Positions 34,212 through 46,232 of a stretch of DNA of 64,000 bases are shown piece after piece. This DNA comes from Chlorocebus sabaeus (lineage: Eukaryota > Chordata > Mammalia > Primates > Cercopithecidae). Under the pieces are notes generated by a model, which saw only the letters and a list, made by a program, of their open reading frames with translations, searched no databases and was not told the DNA's origin. Numbering within the stretch: position 1 is the first letter of the stretch; each line of letters starts with the position of its first letter. The position numbers and the translations under genes were made by a program. The stretch is taken from NCBI RefSeq assembly GCF_047675955.1, contig NC_132915.1, positions 12,271,766-12,335,765 on the forward strand, read 5' to 3'.

Positions 34212-34609
34212 ATTTCTAAGATAACCCTTTAACTCTCTAGTAAGTCTCTCTTTTTGGCCTACTTCCTCATTTTGTTTGGGTTGGGTTTCTGGCTGTTGTC
34301 AGCCCTGAGCTTTGAGCTGGTGGTGTCTTCTCATGATAAATTGAGAAGGACCACAGTAGGAGGTCAGCTCCTTGAGTGTAAGGGTGGGGTTCTAACTACT
34401 CTGTCATTTCCGTAACACTGCTGTGTGTTCCATGCATGTGAGGTGGTGCTTTTTTGGGTGGCACAGTCCAAGGTCCTCTGAATAGCTCAGGCCACAGAGA
34501 AACTTCCTCACTCCATGTAGTTGAACCAAGACTTGGAGATGACCTCATTTGTGTCACCTGGCAAAAAGGGTTGTGAAAGCAAAGTCAAAGTATGAAAGGC
34601 ATAGGTGGA
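34212..34609. other. Unassigned sequence
   Basis: No gene or repeat recognised. Confidence 0.4.
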
Positions 34610-35065
34610 GACTGCTGGTTGCTCCCTAGTTTGCACTTCACCTTCTTCTAGAACCCCTGACTTTAAGCTGGGAACATGGTTGCCCATTATGAAGACTTCA
34701 TTTTCCAGTCTCCGTTATTGCTAAGTTGGTTACGTTACTATGTTCAGGTCCATGGGATATAAACAGAATTGTTGTATGGAAGCTCCTAAGAGCATTCTTT
34801 GAAAGGCAGGAAGCTTGCACTCTCCACTGTCCCCACCTCCTTGCCTTTGTGACTTCTCCATTGTACTTGCTGGAACGCAGTTGTGACAGCCAGTGCTCTA
34901 GCTGCTGTGGTGGACCATGAGGTTGAGCCCAGGCATGAAGGTGTCAGAGTGGTGCTGTCTACCTCTGGAATGTTACTTGATAGAGAAACATGTTTTAATT
35001 TCATTTTAGCCATTGGTTTTTCAGGTTTCTCTTGCAGCCATACCTAATCCTAACTGATAGCAGAC
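34610..35065 (+). mobile_element. Possible old LTR-like repeat
   Basis: The end tctcttgcagccatacctaa followed by tcctaactgatagca resembles the 3' end of dispersed mammalian LTR-type repeats. The rest is diverged. Family not assigned. Confidence 0.4.
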
Positions 35066-35744
35066 ACTGAGCAGAGAACACGCTCCTGCTTCCAGAGGCT
35101 ATGGGCATTCCATGGGAGCGGTAGCAGGGGAAGAATGTAAAGGTGATATTCTTCCCCAGATGTGTCTTTGGCTTTTAAAGATTATTAACTCTGGACAACA
35201 GGTTGTCATGGATTAAACAAAACATTCCCTATTCTTCTCACTCACTTCCTGCTTTTAGAGGGCAACTGGATGACCTTTTCAGATATTTGAATAGCTTTGG
35301 TGATTTTGTTGACTCAGTACCCTTAACACACATGGCCACACTCCATGCTGCTTCAGTTTTAATGACCATGACTCATTTTAAAAACGGAAAGCTCTTTAGA
35401 AAAGAGGCTCCCAAACTGCCCAGGCTTCCTTATAAGTGAATCAACACAGAAAGGGCTCAGTCCATCAAAATAATGTACAACCACAATAAAATGCAGTGAA
35501 AACAAACACTGTAAAATTCCACAAATGAAAGATATTATTATTGTTGTTATTATTATAATAATGACAGGACATTCCTGTTCTTTTAGTGTCTACTATGGGG
35601 TTACTAATAAAATCACTCAACCTGAAAATGGGTGGTTTGATTTTTAAATGAAGGGTGATTTTCTCCCAAAGCTAGTTTGGCTCAGTTCCTCAGATAGTCC
35701 AGCTGTGCACAACAAACCTTACAGTTTGCCAAAGACGCGTCCCC
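35066..35744. other. Unassigned sequence
   Basis: No gene recognised. A degenerate ATT/GTT simple repeat lies near 35530-35565. Otherwise ordinary AT-rich sequence. Confidence 0.4.
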
Positions 35745-35885
35745 TTCGTCTTTGTTACTTTTGTTTCATCCTCACAGCAATCTTTAATCACAAAAGAACG
35801 GAGGTTCAGAAAGCTTAAGAAACCTGCTCCAAGGACTGTGGCTGAGATGGCCGGGATTCCATCCAGACTTTGAATCTGGGAATGT
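35745..35885 (-). mobile_element. MIR fragment
   Basis: Reversed MIR-like text: ttcatcctcacagcaatctt, cggaggttcagaaagcttaa and gatggccgggattccatcca, in MIR order. Confidence 0.6.
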
Positions 35886-36867
35886 CAGAGAAGGAAGGAG
35901 AGGGATGGAGGAGACCTTGCGAATTTCCCTGGGATTGGGCACTTGTGCAGCCCACCTTGGACGATGGATTCAGTCCATCGTGGGCTGGGAAACAAGGATG
36001 AGCCCATTTCAGTCTGAAGCTGTGCTTATGCCTTACTTGCCTGAACACACCCTCCCCTGTCAGGGTCGCAGTCCTGACACACCTCTGACATCCTGGCACA
36101 TCTGTAGCACTTGCAGGAACAGCCCCTTCAGGCAGCTGAAGTGCAGACGCCTCTTAGCAGATGGTGGTTAATAATAGGCTTTGTTCTCTAGGTTCTTCTA
36201 TTTTCAGCTACCGAATACAATTTATAAAGAAAAAAAATACACACCACCATCCCCCCACCCCTTATCAGATCTCTTATAATTATAGAATAAGGTGCCTGCG
36301 AACTCCCAGGGAGCTGGTTTCCATGGCAATGACAAGCTATTATATTCTAAAGGCCAAGCTAGAACTCCACCCCCTCGTCCTCACCACTGCTGTGCGTCTT
36401 GTTATTGCAGTGTTCCAAAATAAACTTGCTGCCTAATCGTAAATCCCATATAATTAGAGATGAGCTAATCGTTACCCCGCTACCTTTGTGCGGCCCACTC
36501 ATCATGCTAGCAATTTCTAGAACAGCGATGCTGACGGACTGTTTGATGTCAGAATAGACCTTCCTCCTCCAGGAACTGGGTGCAGCATCAATCCATGTAT
36601 GGCTCAGGACCTTTACACCGGAAAAGGCCTGACTTATGGGACCTGCCCAGGGAGCTTCAGCAAAAGAGAGGGGCGGGTTAGGTAGCGACTGACCACCAGA
36701 TCTGTGGCTCTCTCCGGCTCTTCATTAAGGATGAGCAGAGAAATCTCCCTGGAGTTGCACAGAGCTCTCCCTCTCACACTTTGTGGTTATTTGCTGGGAC
36801 CAGCATCAGGGCAGCAGATATGATACTGGCAGGAAAGGCGTTTGTCACCTCCCTTCTTCTCATTTCT
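35886..36867. other. Non-repetitive sequence, possible conserved segment
   Basis: No interspersed repeat or gene recognised. The part around 36380-36490 looks unlike neutral sequence in motif density: two ctaatcgt motifs flank an ataattag (see separate entry). The plus-strand frames of 88 and 91 codons show no domain. Confidence 0.45.
36433..36472. promoter_or_regulatory. Cluster of homeodomain-like motifs
   Basis: ctaatcgt at 36433-36440 and 36465-36472 flank ataattag near 36450-36456. TAAT cores are typical homeodomain-binding sites. Function is inference only. Confidence 0.3.
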
Positions 36868-37174
36868 TTTTTACTTATTTATTTATTTTTTGTGAGACAG
36901 AGTCTCACTCTGTTGCTCAGGCTGGAGTGCAGTGGCATAGTCTCGGCTCACTGCAACCTCCCCTTCTAGGACCCAAGCGATTCTCCTGCCTTAGCCTCCT
37001 GAGTAGCTGGGATTACAGGCGCCCGCCAGCACGCCTGGGTAATTTTTTGTATTTTTAGTAGAGACGGGGTTTCACCATGTTGGCCAGGCTGATCTCGAAC
37101 TCCTGACCTCATGATTTGCCCACCTCGGCCTCCCAAAGTGCTGGGCTTACAGGCGTGAGCTACTGCACCCGGCC
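36868..37174 (-). mobile_element. AluS-type element
   Basis: A reversed full-length Alu ending ctgcacccggcc. Flanks cttcttctcatttctt and cttcctcccatttctt form a target duplication with two mismatches. Confidence 0.93.
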
Positions 37175-38179
37175 TCTTCCTCCCATTTCTTGCTCTGCCC
37201 CCTGCTCCTCCTCTGTAGACTGGAGATGGGTTTTTGCACCTGTTGTGTCTGGCTTGTGTAGTTTTCATCCATGAGGGATCATTGTCTTGTTTTCGGCAGG
37301 TGGAGGCCCCAGCAGGCTTTGCATTCAGTGCAGGGGTCTTTAGGAAATTCTATCCTCCTGGAAACAGATGATCTGTGAAAAAGGCAACAGGATCATTTCA
37401 GATAAGTGCTGAGGAGAACCCAAATAGGGGTGATACGTAGAATGTGTTTGGCATGTGAGGGGCTTGCTTCCTCTGATATCTGAGCAGAGACCTGGAAGAG
37501 GAAAAGGCTGATTATAGCTTAACTGTTCAGGAGTCCCCTTTGCTTCATTTCACTGAAATGCTCCTCATGCGCAACTGGGTTTGCAATGGGATTTTAATGG
37601 TGCCCTGGCTCTGGTTAATTTAATCTGTGCTGGGTCCCTTCCCTTGGTTCCTCCAGGTCCACTCTGGGCCATTCTCCTTCTGGGTCTCTGCCTCAGCCCT
37701 TTAGAAGCACCAGCGGGTCCTCTGCTATCTGCTTGGTCTTAGCTGGTGCAAGGTACTAGCAGGAGACTGGAGAATGGTGGAGAGTGTCAAGCAGTCAACT
37801 TATGCCTTGACTTGGCTCACTTCCTGTGGACTCTCTGTGGAGAGGCTGCTGCCCTCTACAAAGCCCACAGGAGCTACCAGGTGGCCCTCTCTAGAGACTT
37901 ACCCTCTCTGAGTCCTGGTACTCGCTCTCTCCCCTTGTCCCTTCAGGCTTCGGGGGGACAACAGTTTCGGACTGTTGCTGGCCCAAGGATGCTTCGCCAT
38001 CCCATGTGGGTGTGGTTTCATTCTACCTGCCATCACTCCTGCAGACAGCGCCTTTATTAAACCCTGCGCTCACCCCAGGTCGAGTGCGCTCCCTCTTCCT
38101 TCCCAGGCCCTGACTGAGTCAGTTTCTCTCCCCCACTGACACCAGCTTCCTCTGTGTCTTTTCTGTCACTGTGCACCCT
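37175..38179. other. Unassigned sequence with a weak CTCF-like match
   Basis: No gene recognised. Part of 37700-38070 resembles a dispersed repeat (cagcgcctttattaaaccct), unnamed. At 37874-37888 ctaccaggtggccct matches 13 of 15 CTCF core positions. The frame at 37746-38060 (104 codons) has no domain. Confidence 0.4.
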
Positions 38180-38425
38180 CTTCACTTTCCTTTCCCCACT
38201 CTACCTCATTTAATCCTACTCATTCAATGTCCAGCTTCAGTCTCATGTCCTCTCACCCACTTCCTGTCTCCACACTCCTGCTTTCCTAAGAATCAGCACC
38301 CTATAGCTTAGCAGTCACTTCCCTGTTATCCTGTAGGCTCCTGTCTGTTGATTTAATTTCCCCAGCTAGACTTTAACCTTCTGCAAGGACGAGGACCACA
38401 ACAGGTGCTCTTCTGTCTGTGACTC
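38180..38425 (+). mobile_element. L2 fragment
   Basis: Sense L2-like text, best seen as ttccccagctagactttaac then cttctgcaaggacgagg. Diverged. Confidence 0.55.
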
Positions 38426-40559
38426 AAGAAGTACTGGGGGCATCTTACCTGCTGGAGAAGGTCTCCGTCGTTGGCCGTGTGTCTACTGCTGTCTGGGCCG
38501 AGTCTCAGACTGCATGGGCTGCCAGGCTGTGAATATCAGGACAGGGGAACATATTTAGTTGTTTCATCCAGGTGTCCTGATGGCTGGGGTCTTGGCAAAA
38601 TAGCACTACATGGGGATCATATATTTTTTTCCTATTCCCTAAGTCATGGTAGGTAATTCCAAAGACCTTGTTCACTTTCCTTCTCAGAAAAGAATGGTAA
38701 CAAACACATAAAAGCTGTTTAGGAAAATACATGGCAGATCTTGTCCACACAGAAAGGAGCAATTGATAGAGAGGAGAATGGGGGACCTGGAAATCCCCAC
38801 AATGAAAGTTTGTTTAGGAACTAGATACTAAGTGCAACAGGGGCGTGAGAGTGAATAAATGCTTCCCCAAGAGATCCTGGTAACCAGCAGCGGGATCACA
38901 GGAAGGGCCAACATCCTAGCTTTTCAGACTCTTTAGAATCCCAGGAGGCATAAATCAAACAAGCAGATTTGTTGCTTCTTTCAACTGAGAAAAAAAGTGT
39001 GGTTGATTTTTTAAAGTGCTGCTAGAGAATGATGTATTGAAAAAGCAAGAATCGTAGTGTTGCCTGGGAGATTAAAATCAGGGAGGAAAAACAAAAGGCA
39101 AAAACCCCAACATTGAACCAGATCAACAAGGAGTGTAGCTTCCCAACATGCAGATCCAGACCGAGTTTTAAAAATTAATCGGCACAATTGTCTGTTAATT
39201 GTACCTTTGCCAGTTGATTACGGTATTTCTTATACAACATCCCACTACTAAGCAGCTTGGCAACACTTGGTCCTCTTCTGATACCTGTTCTGTGCTTAGG
39301 ATATGGAAAGCGAAGTGGGATTAATTCTGGCCTCTGGCAGCTGGGGTAATTTAAGGCTTCACTGGAGTGGGACAGGTCACCACAGGTTGAGCTATAAAAG
39401 CTGCCTCCAGTGTAACTTTGTTCGGGGTAACACACTGCAAAGTGCTTGGATGGTTTTTTTAATCGAGATTAAAAATGATCTTTTGCTAATATTTTCATTT
39501 ATTATAGGAAGGCAATTTGTTAGGTGGGCTTTCAGAGGAGAAGATGTTCCAATAACATTTCTGGATTGACTTCCATGGGGTGGCGGAGAGGAAGCAGAAC
39601 TGATTTGGGACCTTCCTGATGGAGTGTAGCAACTCTGCCACTTCAGAGTAGACCAGCACTCGGTTCTGGCCTCCAGAGTCTCCCCTGTGCCAAAAGGGGT
39701 CTTGGGTGGGCAGCCATGTCCAGCAGCCATGGAAGGAGCCATCAGGAGCAGAACATGGGCCAGCGAAGGATGGCGCACAGTGGGCTGGGGGTCTTAGCTA
39801 AAATGGTGCTTATGTCTCAAAACTGTAGTGTATCCACTGGAGGGAGTTGGAGCAGAGGAAGAGGTAAAAGTGGCAAATGGTGTGGGTCAGCCTCAGACAA
39901 TCAGAGAGCTGATAGAACATCGTCTCTGGGGTTCGCTGGCAGGACTTGGAGTTGGGGTACGTTATATGTTGGCTGAGGCCCATGTTAGCAGATGGGGCAA
40001 GAGCCAGAGAAACATGGGTGGCAAACAGAGTTAGGGATCTTAGAATGGGGAGACAACTTGGCTAGTGGGGCAGCGTGGGATGTGGTAATAATGAGTTTCA
40101 TTTTGCTTGTTGATTTTGAAGTCACTTGGACATCCAGGTGACAGGTTCTTTGTGTTCTTCATCAGGAAGGGGATGGTTGAATATTTGGAGTTTTAAAATG
40201 ACATAATTCCTTTGAAAGGGGAGCTGTTTAAACACTAATCAGCCCTTTACACATTAGTATAAATAAAAAGTCTGCAAATAGGTTTTGATAGAAAGGGAAA
40301 AATAAGGAGCCACTGTCAATGCTGATGAGAAAGTGATTATTGCAGGGGAAGAAATTCAGCCACAGCAAGAGCCTGAGGGGTCCACAGTCGGCCCTGTGGT
40401 ACACCCTGGGCCTGCCCTGTGGTGTCCTTTCTCTGTCAGATCTATCCCTAATTTCATTCCCAAGCTGATGAGGAAACAAATCTACCCAAATCTATCTCCC
40501 TTAGACTCTTACATATCACTAGAGTTCTTAGTATTCCTTTTGTTTAAATATGTGATTTC
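38426..40559. other. Unassigned, mostly non-repetitive sequence
   Basis: The longest stretch (2.1 kb) with no clear repeat. No frame exceeds 128 codons (39392-39778, minus), and none has a known domain. A TATA-like box lies at 39393 (separate entry). Confidence 0.4.
39393..39400 (+). promoter_or_regulatory. TATA-like box
   Basis: tataaaag preceded by gc and followed by ctgcctccag, a good TATA context. No exon or Inr evidence supports a start site at about 39420-39430, so this may be chance. Confidence 0.25.
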
Positions 40560-40738
40560 TTACATTGTATTTTTATTTTCTTTGTTGAGATATGCTTTAC
40601 ATGTCATAAACTTTACCCATTTTAAGTGTACAACTCAACTATTTTAGGTAACTTTATTGAATTGTACAGGCATTACCACAATCCAGTTTTAGAACATTTT
40701 TATTACCTCAGTAAGATCCCTCATCCCCCCATCCCCCC
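40560..40738 (-). mobile_element. Old L1M fragment, antisense
   Basis: Antisense L1M-like text: gagatatgctttacatgtca, ttaagtgtacaactcaacta, tagaacatttttattacctc. Interrupted at the right by the Alu at 40739. Confidence 0.6.
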
Positions 40739-41032
40739 CTTTTTTTGGTTTAAGACAGAGTCTCACTCTGTCACCCATGCTGGAGTGCAGTGGTGCAATC
40801 TCAGCTCGCTGCAACCTCTGCCTCCTGGGTTCAAGCGATTCATCTGCCTCAGCCTCCCAAGTAGCTGGGACTACCGGTGTGCGCCACCACGCCCAGCTAA
40901 TTATGGTATTTTTAAGTAGAGACAAGGTTTCATCATATTGGCCAGGCTGGTCTTGAACTCCTGACCTCGTGATCTGCCCGCCTCGGCCTCCCAGAGTGCT
41001 GGGATGACAGGCGTGAGCCACCGCGCCCAGCC
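40739..41032 (-). mobile_element. AluS-type element
   Basis: A reversed full-length Alu with a short T tail, ending caccgcgcccagcc. It is inserted into the old LINE fragment. Confidence 0.93.
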
Positions 41033-41134
41033 CCTCCTACCCTTTTAATGTTCACCGTCATTCCTGGCAGTACGTCTGTTGTGGAAAATGGGATTACAAG
41101 ACATGTTCCAGTTTCCTCAGAGAGGTGAGTATTG

Positions 41135-41345
41135 GAGAAGATTGTCCTTGAGTTCTGGCACTGGGAGGCTATGAGTCCTAATCCCAGCTCTACTTAGTAT
41201 TAGTGAGTTTGTTCAATCACTCCGGACTTCAGTTGTTCACTTGAAAAATGTGATCAATAATATCTACCCTGCAGGGTTGTTCAGATGATTAGAGATAAAG
41301 TATGTGATGAGCCTGCCACATAGTAGATGTTCAGTGAAATTATGA
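41135..41345 (+). mobile_element. MIR
   Basis: Sense MIR order: aatcccagctctacttagta, acttcagttgttcacttgaa, ctgcagggttgttcagatga, tagtagatgttcagtgaaat. The central core and 3' end are both readable. Confidence 0.7.
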
Positions 41346-42700
41346 AATTATTTCATTACAAATACACAGATGCTTGTAAACAATAGGAATTGATTGGATG
41401 CAGAGACTGAATTTTGAGGTCTATTATTTTACTATTTTGTAATTTAATCAGTGGAATGAGATAGGAAGAAGGAGAAAATACAATTTATTTGTAATAGATA
41501 TTGGCTGCCTTAAAAAATCAAATGCATTTAAAAAACAATTCCTTTTGATTTACACTGCTCAATTTTCCCCTCTTAAAACTACACAGAGATTTTCTTTCCA
41601 AAGAGCTTTTCCAAATGGCTTGACTCCCCTGACCTCCCCCCACCTCAACCCTGTCTTCTACAGTTTTTTTCTTGCTTTCTTCTGAAATGGATTTGAAAAA
41701 ATAAGACCCTGACTTCAGCTTTTCAGAGTCCGGTAGTGATTTTCTCTTCTGGTATGAAATTTAAGACCCATAAAATGCAGTTGCCATTTCCTGTGGATGT
41801 TCCGCTTCTGTGTTCCGATTTCATATTTATTGCCATATGAGTCAAGATCACAATAAGTTGCTCCATTGCCCTGTGTTATTGATGGAGTGCCACTCGTTTA
41901 GGTGGGGGAGTTCAGCTGCTGGCCGGGTGCCTGCTGCTAAGTACCTGCAAAACTAAACGTGGCCACTAGGGGGTGCCGCTCTCCCAAAGTCCTGACCCGG
42001 GTCCATTCGGGGAGGGAGAGAGCTCCGGGAGGGGCTGCTCCAGCGCTCCCCATCTTCCACCCGAGGGACCCCGCAGGTGAGGAGCATCAGAGGCCCAACT
42101 CTTCCATCTTAGCCAATCCCCACGCTAGGACAGCTTCCAAGTGGCCAGGGAAATGAATGGGAGCTCTCTGCTGCTTGGAATTTTGGGATCACTCCATGGC
42201 TTCTTCTGGGGAAAGGCGTTTTAATCGGCTTTGCCAGAATCACTAAACGGGGCTTGCTAAAGATATAGATACTTTAATTTCATTCTCTAGACAAAGTGAA
42301 CCAGAATCTCTGATGATGAGGTTCAGAAATCTCCATTCCCAACACTTGTTGCAGATGACTTCAGTGCCCACCAAAGTTACGACCCTGAAAAGGCAGGCCA
42401 TTTCGAAAACGCAGGCCGTTTCTGAAAACGCTCCTTTTTAATCAGCTGTTGCCTTCTAAACCAGATCCCAAACCAACCAGAGGTCTTCAGAGCTATCGGA
42501 ATATACCCTCCCCGGAGGTCTCTAAGTTCACTGTGAACCAATCTGTGGGGAGAGTGATGCCTCCATCTCTGCCAGCCAGCATTCTGGGGCTGTCAAGGAC
42601 TACATTGAATTTCAGAAGTGGGACTTTAGAAAAGCAGTGTTGAAAGAATCATCGATGTTAATCAGAAGATGTAAATAATCTCTTTTAAAGAAATGGACTT
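41346..42700. other. Unassigned sequence with a GC-rich patch
   Basis: No gene recognised. The patch 41930-42090 is GC-rich, carries a strong CTCF-like motif (separate entry) and ends in ccccgcag/gtgagg, donor-like. A two-copy ~18-bp imperfect tandem repeat lies at 42387-42430. The remaining sequence is ordinary. Confidence 0.45.
41963..41977 (+). promoter_or_regulatory. CTCF-binding motif candidate
   Basis: ccactagggggtgcc matches 14 of 15 positions of the CTCF core consensus CCASYAGRKGGCRSY; the only mismatch is C to T at position 12. It lies in a GC-rich patch outside any recognised repeat. Confidence 0.6.
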
Positions 42701-43016
42701 GGCCGGGTGCGGTGGCTCACGTCTGTAATCCCAGCACTTTGGGAGGTTGAGGCGGGTGGATCACAAGGTCAGGAGATCGAGACCATCCTGGCTGACACGG
42801 TGAAACCCCGTCTCTACTAAAAATACAAAAAATTAGCCAGGCGTGGTGGCGGGCGCCTGTAGTCCCAGCTACTCGGGAGGCTGAGGCAGGAGAATGGCCT
42901 GCACCCGGGAGGCGGAACTTGCAGTGAGCCGAGATTGCGCCACTGCACTCCAGCCTGGGTGACAGAGAGAGACTCCGCCTCACACACACACACACAAAAC
43001 CAACCAAACAAAAAAG
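42701..43016 (+). mobile_element. AluY-type element with (CA)n tail
   Basis: A full-length Alu starting ggccgggtgcggtggctcac. AluY-type features include aggtcaggagatcgagacca and tggcgggcgcctgtagtccc. Its A tail carries a CA repeat (about 42981-42995). Confidence 0.94.
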
Positions 43017-43019
43017 CTT

Positions 43020-43438
43020 TGTGTTGGTTTCCTAGCACTGCTGTAACAAATGCTGGCAAACTGGGTGGCCTAGAACAACAGCATTCGTTCTCTTGCAGTT
43101 GTGGAGGCCCGAAGTTGGAAATCAAGGTGTGGGTGGGACCATGTTCCCTTGAAGGCACTAGGAAAGGGTCTGTTTCATGTTTTTCTCTTAGTTTCTGGGG
43201 TTGCCTGCAATCTTGGCCTTCCTTAGTCCATGGCCGCATTTCTCTAATCTCTGTCTCCGTTGACACATGACATTCTTCTCCTGGGTGTCATTTTCTTCTT
43301 CTCTTTTGGTAATACAGACATAATCACCTAATAGCTCACCCTAATGACTCATCTTAGCGCCATTACCTCTGCAAAGACCTTATTTCCAAATAAGGTGGGT
43401 GGCATATCTTCTTGGGGGACAGCGTTGAAGCCATAACA
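43020..43438 (-). mobile_element. MLT1-type MaLR LTR
   Basis: A clear reversed MLT1 LTR: tgtgttggtttcctagcact, caaactgggtggcctagaac, caaagaccttatttccaaat, cttgggggacagcgttgaag, ending ccataaca. The AluY at 42701 sits directly upstream. Confidence 0.9.
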
Positions 43439-45261
43439 GCCCTATCATTTCCTACAAGTGATCTATCATCCTTTTAAGTCTCCAAACCCACTGAATAGCA
43501 AGGAAAAACTAAATTTAGTCCAGTCCAATAAACTCAGCCCAATCCAATAATTTAAATAGTCTATTCATTCTCTGCAGGCATGACTCAGATACACACTCAG
43601 TCTTTCTTATTTCCTCCCCCTTTTCTTTATATCTCCACCAAATGAGAGCTAGAGGTTTGGGGGGCTGGGTTTTATGACTTCATGGTTGTAGAGGAAGGGG
43701 CTGACTCACTCTGCCCCTGAATCCTGGCTGGTCTCTGCTACAGGATGACAGTCCCAGTCTGTTCTGGAAATTATTTCCACTGAAGAAAGACTGGTCCCAT
43801 TTAACATTTAGGGATTATACATAACTTCTGAAATCTGAGGTGGTTTAGGGAGTCCTTGAGAGGTGACCCCCAATACCCACCTACCTCCTCCCCCATGAAG
43901 TTGTTGTTGGCATCTCTTCTCAGGAAATTTTTTTTCTTTAACTCCCACATTGGTGCCCAGGAGAACCATCTCAAATTTCATCCCAGCCAACTTCAAGATG
44001 AATTTGCCACCTAACTTCCCTTCACCCAGTCTCCAAATCCTGTGATTCATCTTTGCCTTTGTTGGGAGCCCTATGACTTTTGCTTGATGCTGTTTTAAGA
44101 GAGGGAAATGAAAGCAAACCACAAAGATCCAAATCATTGACTCGGAGCCTGAAGGAACGTCCAGCGTTTCTCTGATACATTGCACTCTATTGTCTTTAAG
44201 AAGTGACCGGCCAACCTCTTCCTGGCTGTCTCCCATGTCAAGGAGCTCACTACCTATGAAAGAAGACAGTTTTGACCAACGTAGACTCTGTGTATAGCTC
44301 CAAGATACCCTAAGAAATATCCAGGCCATAGTAGCCACAGATTTTTACAGCATGACTTAGGTGCCAGCGTCTAGTTGTCAAAATAAGAAAACCAAGCAAA
44401 TTCAGGGACTGCTGAGGGACTGGTGGCTGGCTCTCACTCTGTTGGAAAAATGCTGTGTCCTTGGGCGTTCTTTCCAAATTCCAGTTGTAAAAATCAAGCC
44501 CTTTTCAAAGCTCTAAAAACAAGGCCTGGAATATAAATTCCTTCGTGGTTTTCTTAAAGGGCTGGTGGCTAGTGGAAGGAAGTGGGTATGCTGAGGACAG
44601 ACACCTGTGTTTGTTTAGCCTCCTGTATTCTGTTGTGGGGGGCAGGAGGGAGAGGCTGGGGCTGGGGGAAGGAGAAAGCTTTGTTCATTGAGAAGAGGCC
44701 TGTTCACATGGAGTGGGCTACCCAAAATTGTGTGGGGCCTGGTGGGTGTGAAAAATTTTTTTCAGGGTGGTTATATGTAACAAATTGCATATTACCAATC
44801 AACTTGCCAATGTCCAATCTCCCCTTCTTCTTTACGAACAGAACCCCATTTTGTTGGGGGAAGCTCTGGGCCTAGCTAAGCATGATTGCTGGCTCAGATT
44901 CCCTCACCGCTGATGGCGGTCATGTAATACAGCTCAGGCTGACAAGATGTGAGAGGACATCGGCTGGGAATTTGGGGGAAAGCCTTTGCTTTCTTCTTAC
45001 AGGTTCTGCCCCTTTTTCCTTTCCTCTTACTTCTTTCTGCCTGTCATGTGAATGTGAGGCCATGGGATGCAGCGTCTCTGTCTCTATGGCAACTGCAAAG
45101 CAACAAGCATGGATGGAAGTCCACACACTTGGGATTTACCCCCTGGGAAGCTGCCAGCTCAGGACTGCATTCCTGGGCTTCTGTTGTGTGAAAAAAAAAC
45201 CCAGTGTTTAAGAAACATTGGTTGAGTTTCTCTGTTACTTTTGGCCTAGCATAGTTCTTAC
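43439..45261. other. Unassigned sequence; one long open frame
   Basis: No repeat is clear, although 44200-44260 (ggccaacctcttcctggctg) resembles ancient LINE/SINE text. A minus-strand frame of 176 codons spans 43808-44338, the longest frame outside recognised repeats. It shows no domain, signal peptide or splice context I can name. Confidence 0.4.
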
Positions 45262-45892
45262 TGATTGCCCTAGTCTGTTTTGTGTTGCTATAGAAGATTA
45301 TCTGAGACTGCGTAATTTTTAATACACAGAAATTTATTTGCTCACAGTTCCGTAGGCTGGGAAGTTCAATATCAAGGTGCTGGCATCTGGCAAGGGCCTT
45401 CTTGTCTCATGGCAGAAGGCGGAAGAGCAAAGCTGCTCTAAAAAGCCTTTTAATTAAGGTATTAAACCCATGCTGAGGGTGGAACCCTCATGGCCTAATC
45501 AATTCTTTTTTTTTTTTCTTTTTTTTTTTTTTTTGAGACGGAGTCCTGCTCTGTCACTCAGGCTGGCTCACTGCAACCTCCACCTCCCAGGTTCAAGCAA
45601 TTCTCCTGCCTCAGCCTCCCAAGTAGCTGGGACTACAGGTGCACACTGCCACACCTGGCTAATTTTTTGTATTTTAGTAGAGATGGGGTTTCACCGTGTT
45701 GCCCGGGCTAGTCGTGAACTCCTGAGCTCAGGCAATCTGCCCACGTTGGCCTCCCAGAGTGTTAGGATTACAGGCGTGAGCCACCGCACTCGGCCCTAAT
45801 CACTTCTTAAAGACCCCACGTCCCAGTACTCTTACACTGGTAATTAAATTTCAGCATGAGTTTTGGAGGGGTCAAATATTCAAACCATAACA
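45262..45892 (-). mobile_element. MaLR LTR (MST/MLT1-like), split by an Alu
   Basis: The reversed LTR starts near tgattgccctagtctgtttt and resumes after an Alu with ctaatcacttcttaaagacc, ending gtcaaatattcaaaccataa (ca). Removing the Alu and one duplication copy gives a typical ~330-bp LTR. Confidence 0.88.
45508..45794 (-). mobile_element. AluS-type element in the LTR, with target duplication
   Basis: A reversed Alu with a T/C tail at its left. The duplication cctaatcaattctt at 45494-45507 and cctaatcacttctt at 45795-45808 (one mismatch) flanks it, showing insertion into the MaLR LTR. Confidence 0.95.
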
Positions 45893-45930
45893 CTGATGTA
45901 GAGCACACACTATGCAATATGGCTTCTAAT

Positions 45931-46084
45931 TTTTTTTCTTTTTGAGATAGGGTCTCACTGTGTTGCCCAGGCTGGAGTGCAGTGGTGCAGTAATAGATCA
46001 CTGCAGCCTCAAACTCCAAGGCTGATCCTCCCCACTCAGCCTATGTACCTGGGAGTACAGGCAAGTGCCACCGTATCCAGCTAT

Positions 46085-46115
<31 letters not shown>

Positions 46116-46232
46116 AGAGACAGCATCTCTGTATGTTGCCCAGGCTGGTCTCAAATTCCTGGGCTCAAGTGATTCTCCCATCTTGGCCTCCCAAAGTACC
46201 GGGATTACAGACATGAGCCACTGCATCTGACC
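45931..46232 (-). mobile_element. AluJ-type element with internal (TTG)n
   Basis: A reversed, older Alu. The middle A-rich linker has become a repeat of about ten TTG units (46084-46115 on the plus strand). Confidence 0.92.

Noticed and set aside
42717..43270. Frames of 91-149 codons, and similar frames at 36783, 40626, 45470, 51722 and 54513
   Set aside because: These are translations of Alu elements (typical SPRLECSGAISAHC-like text) and do not mark genes.
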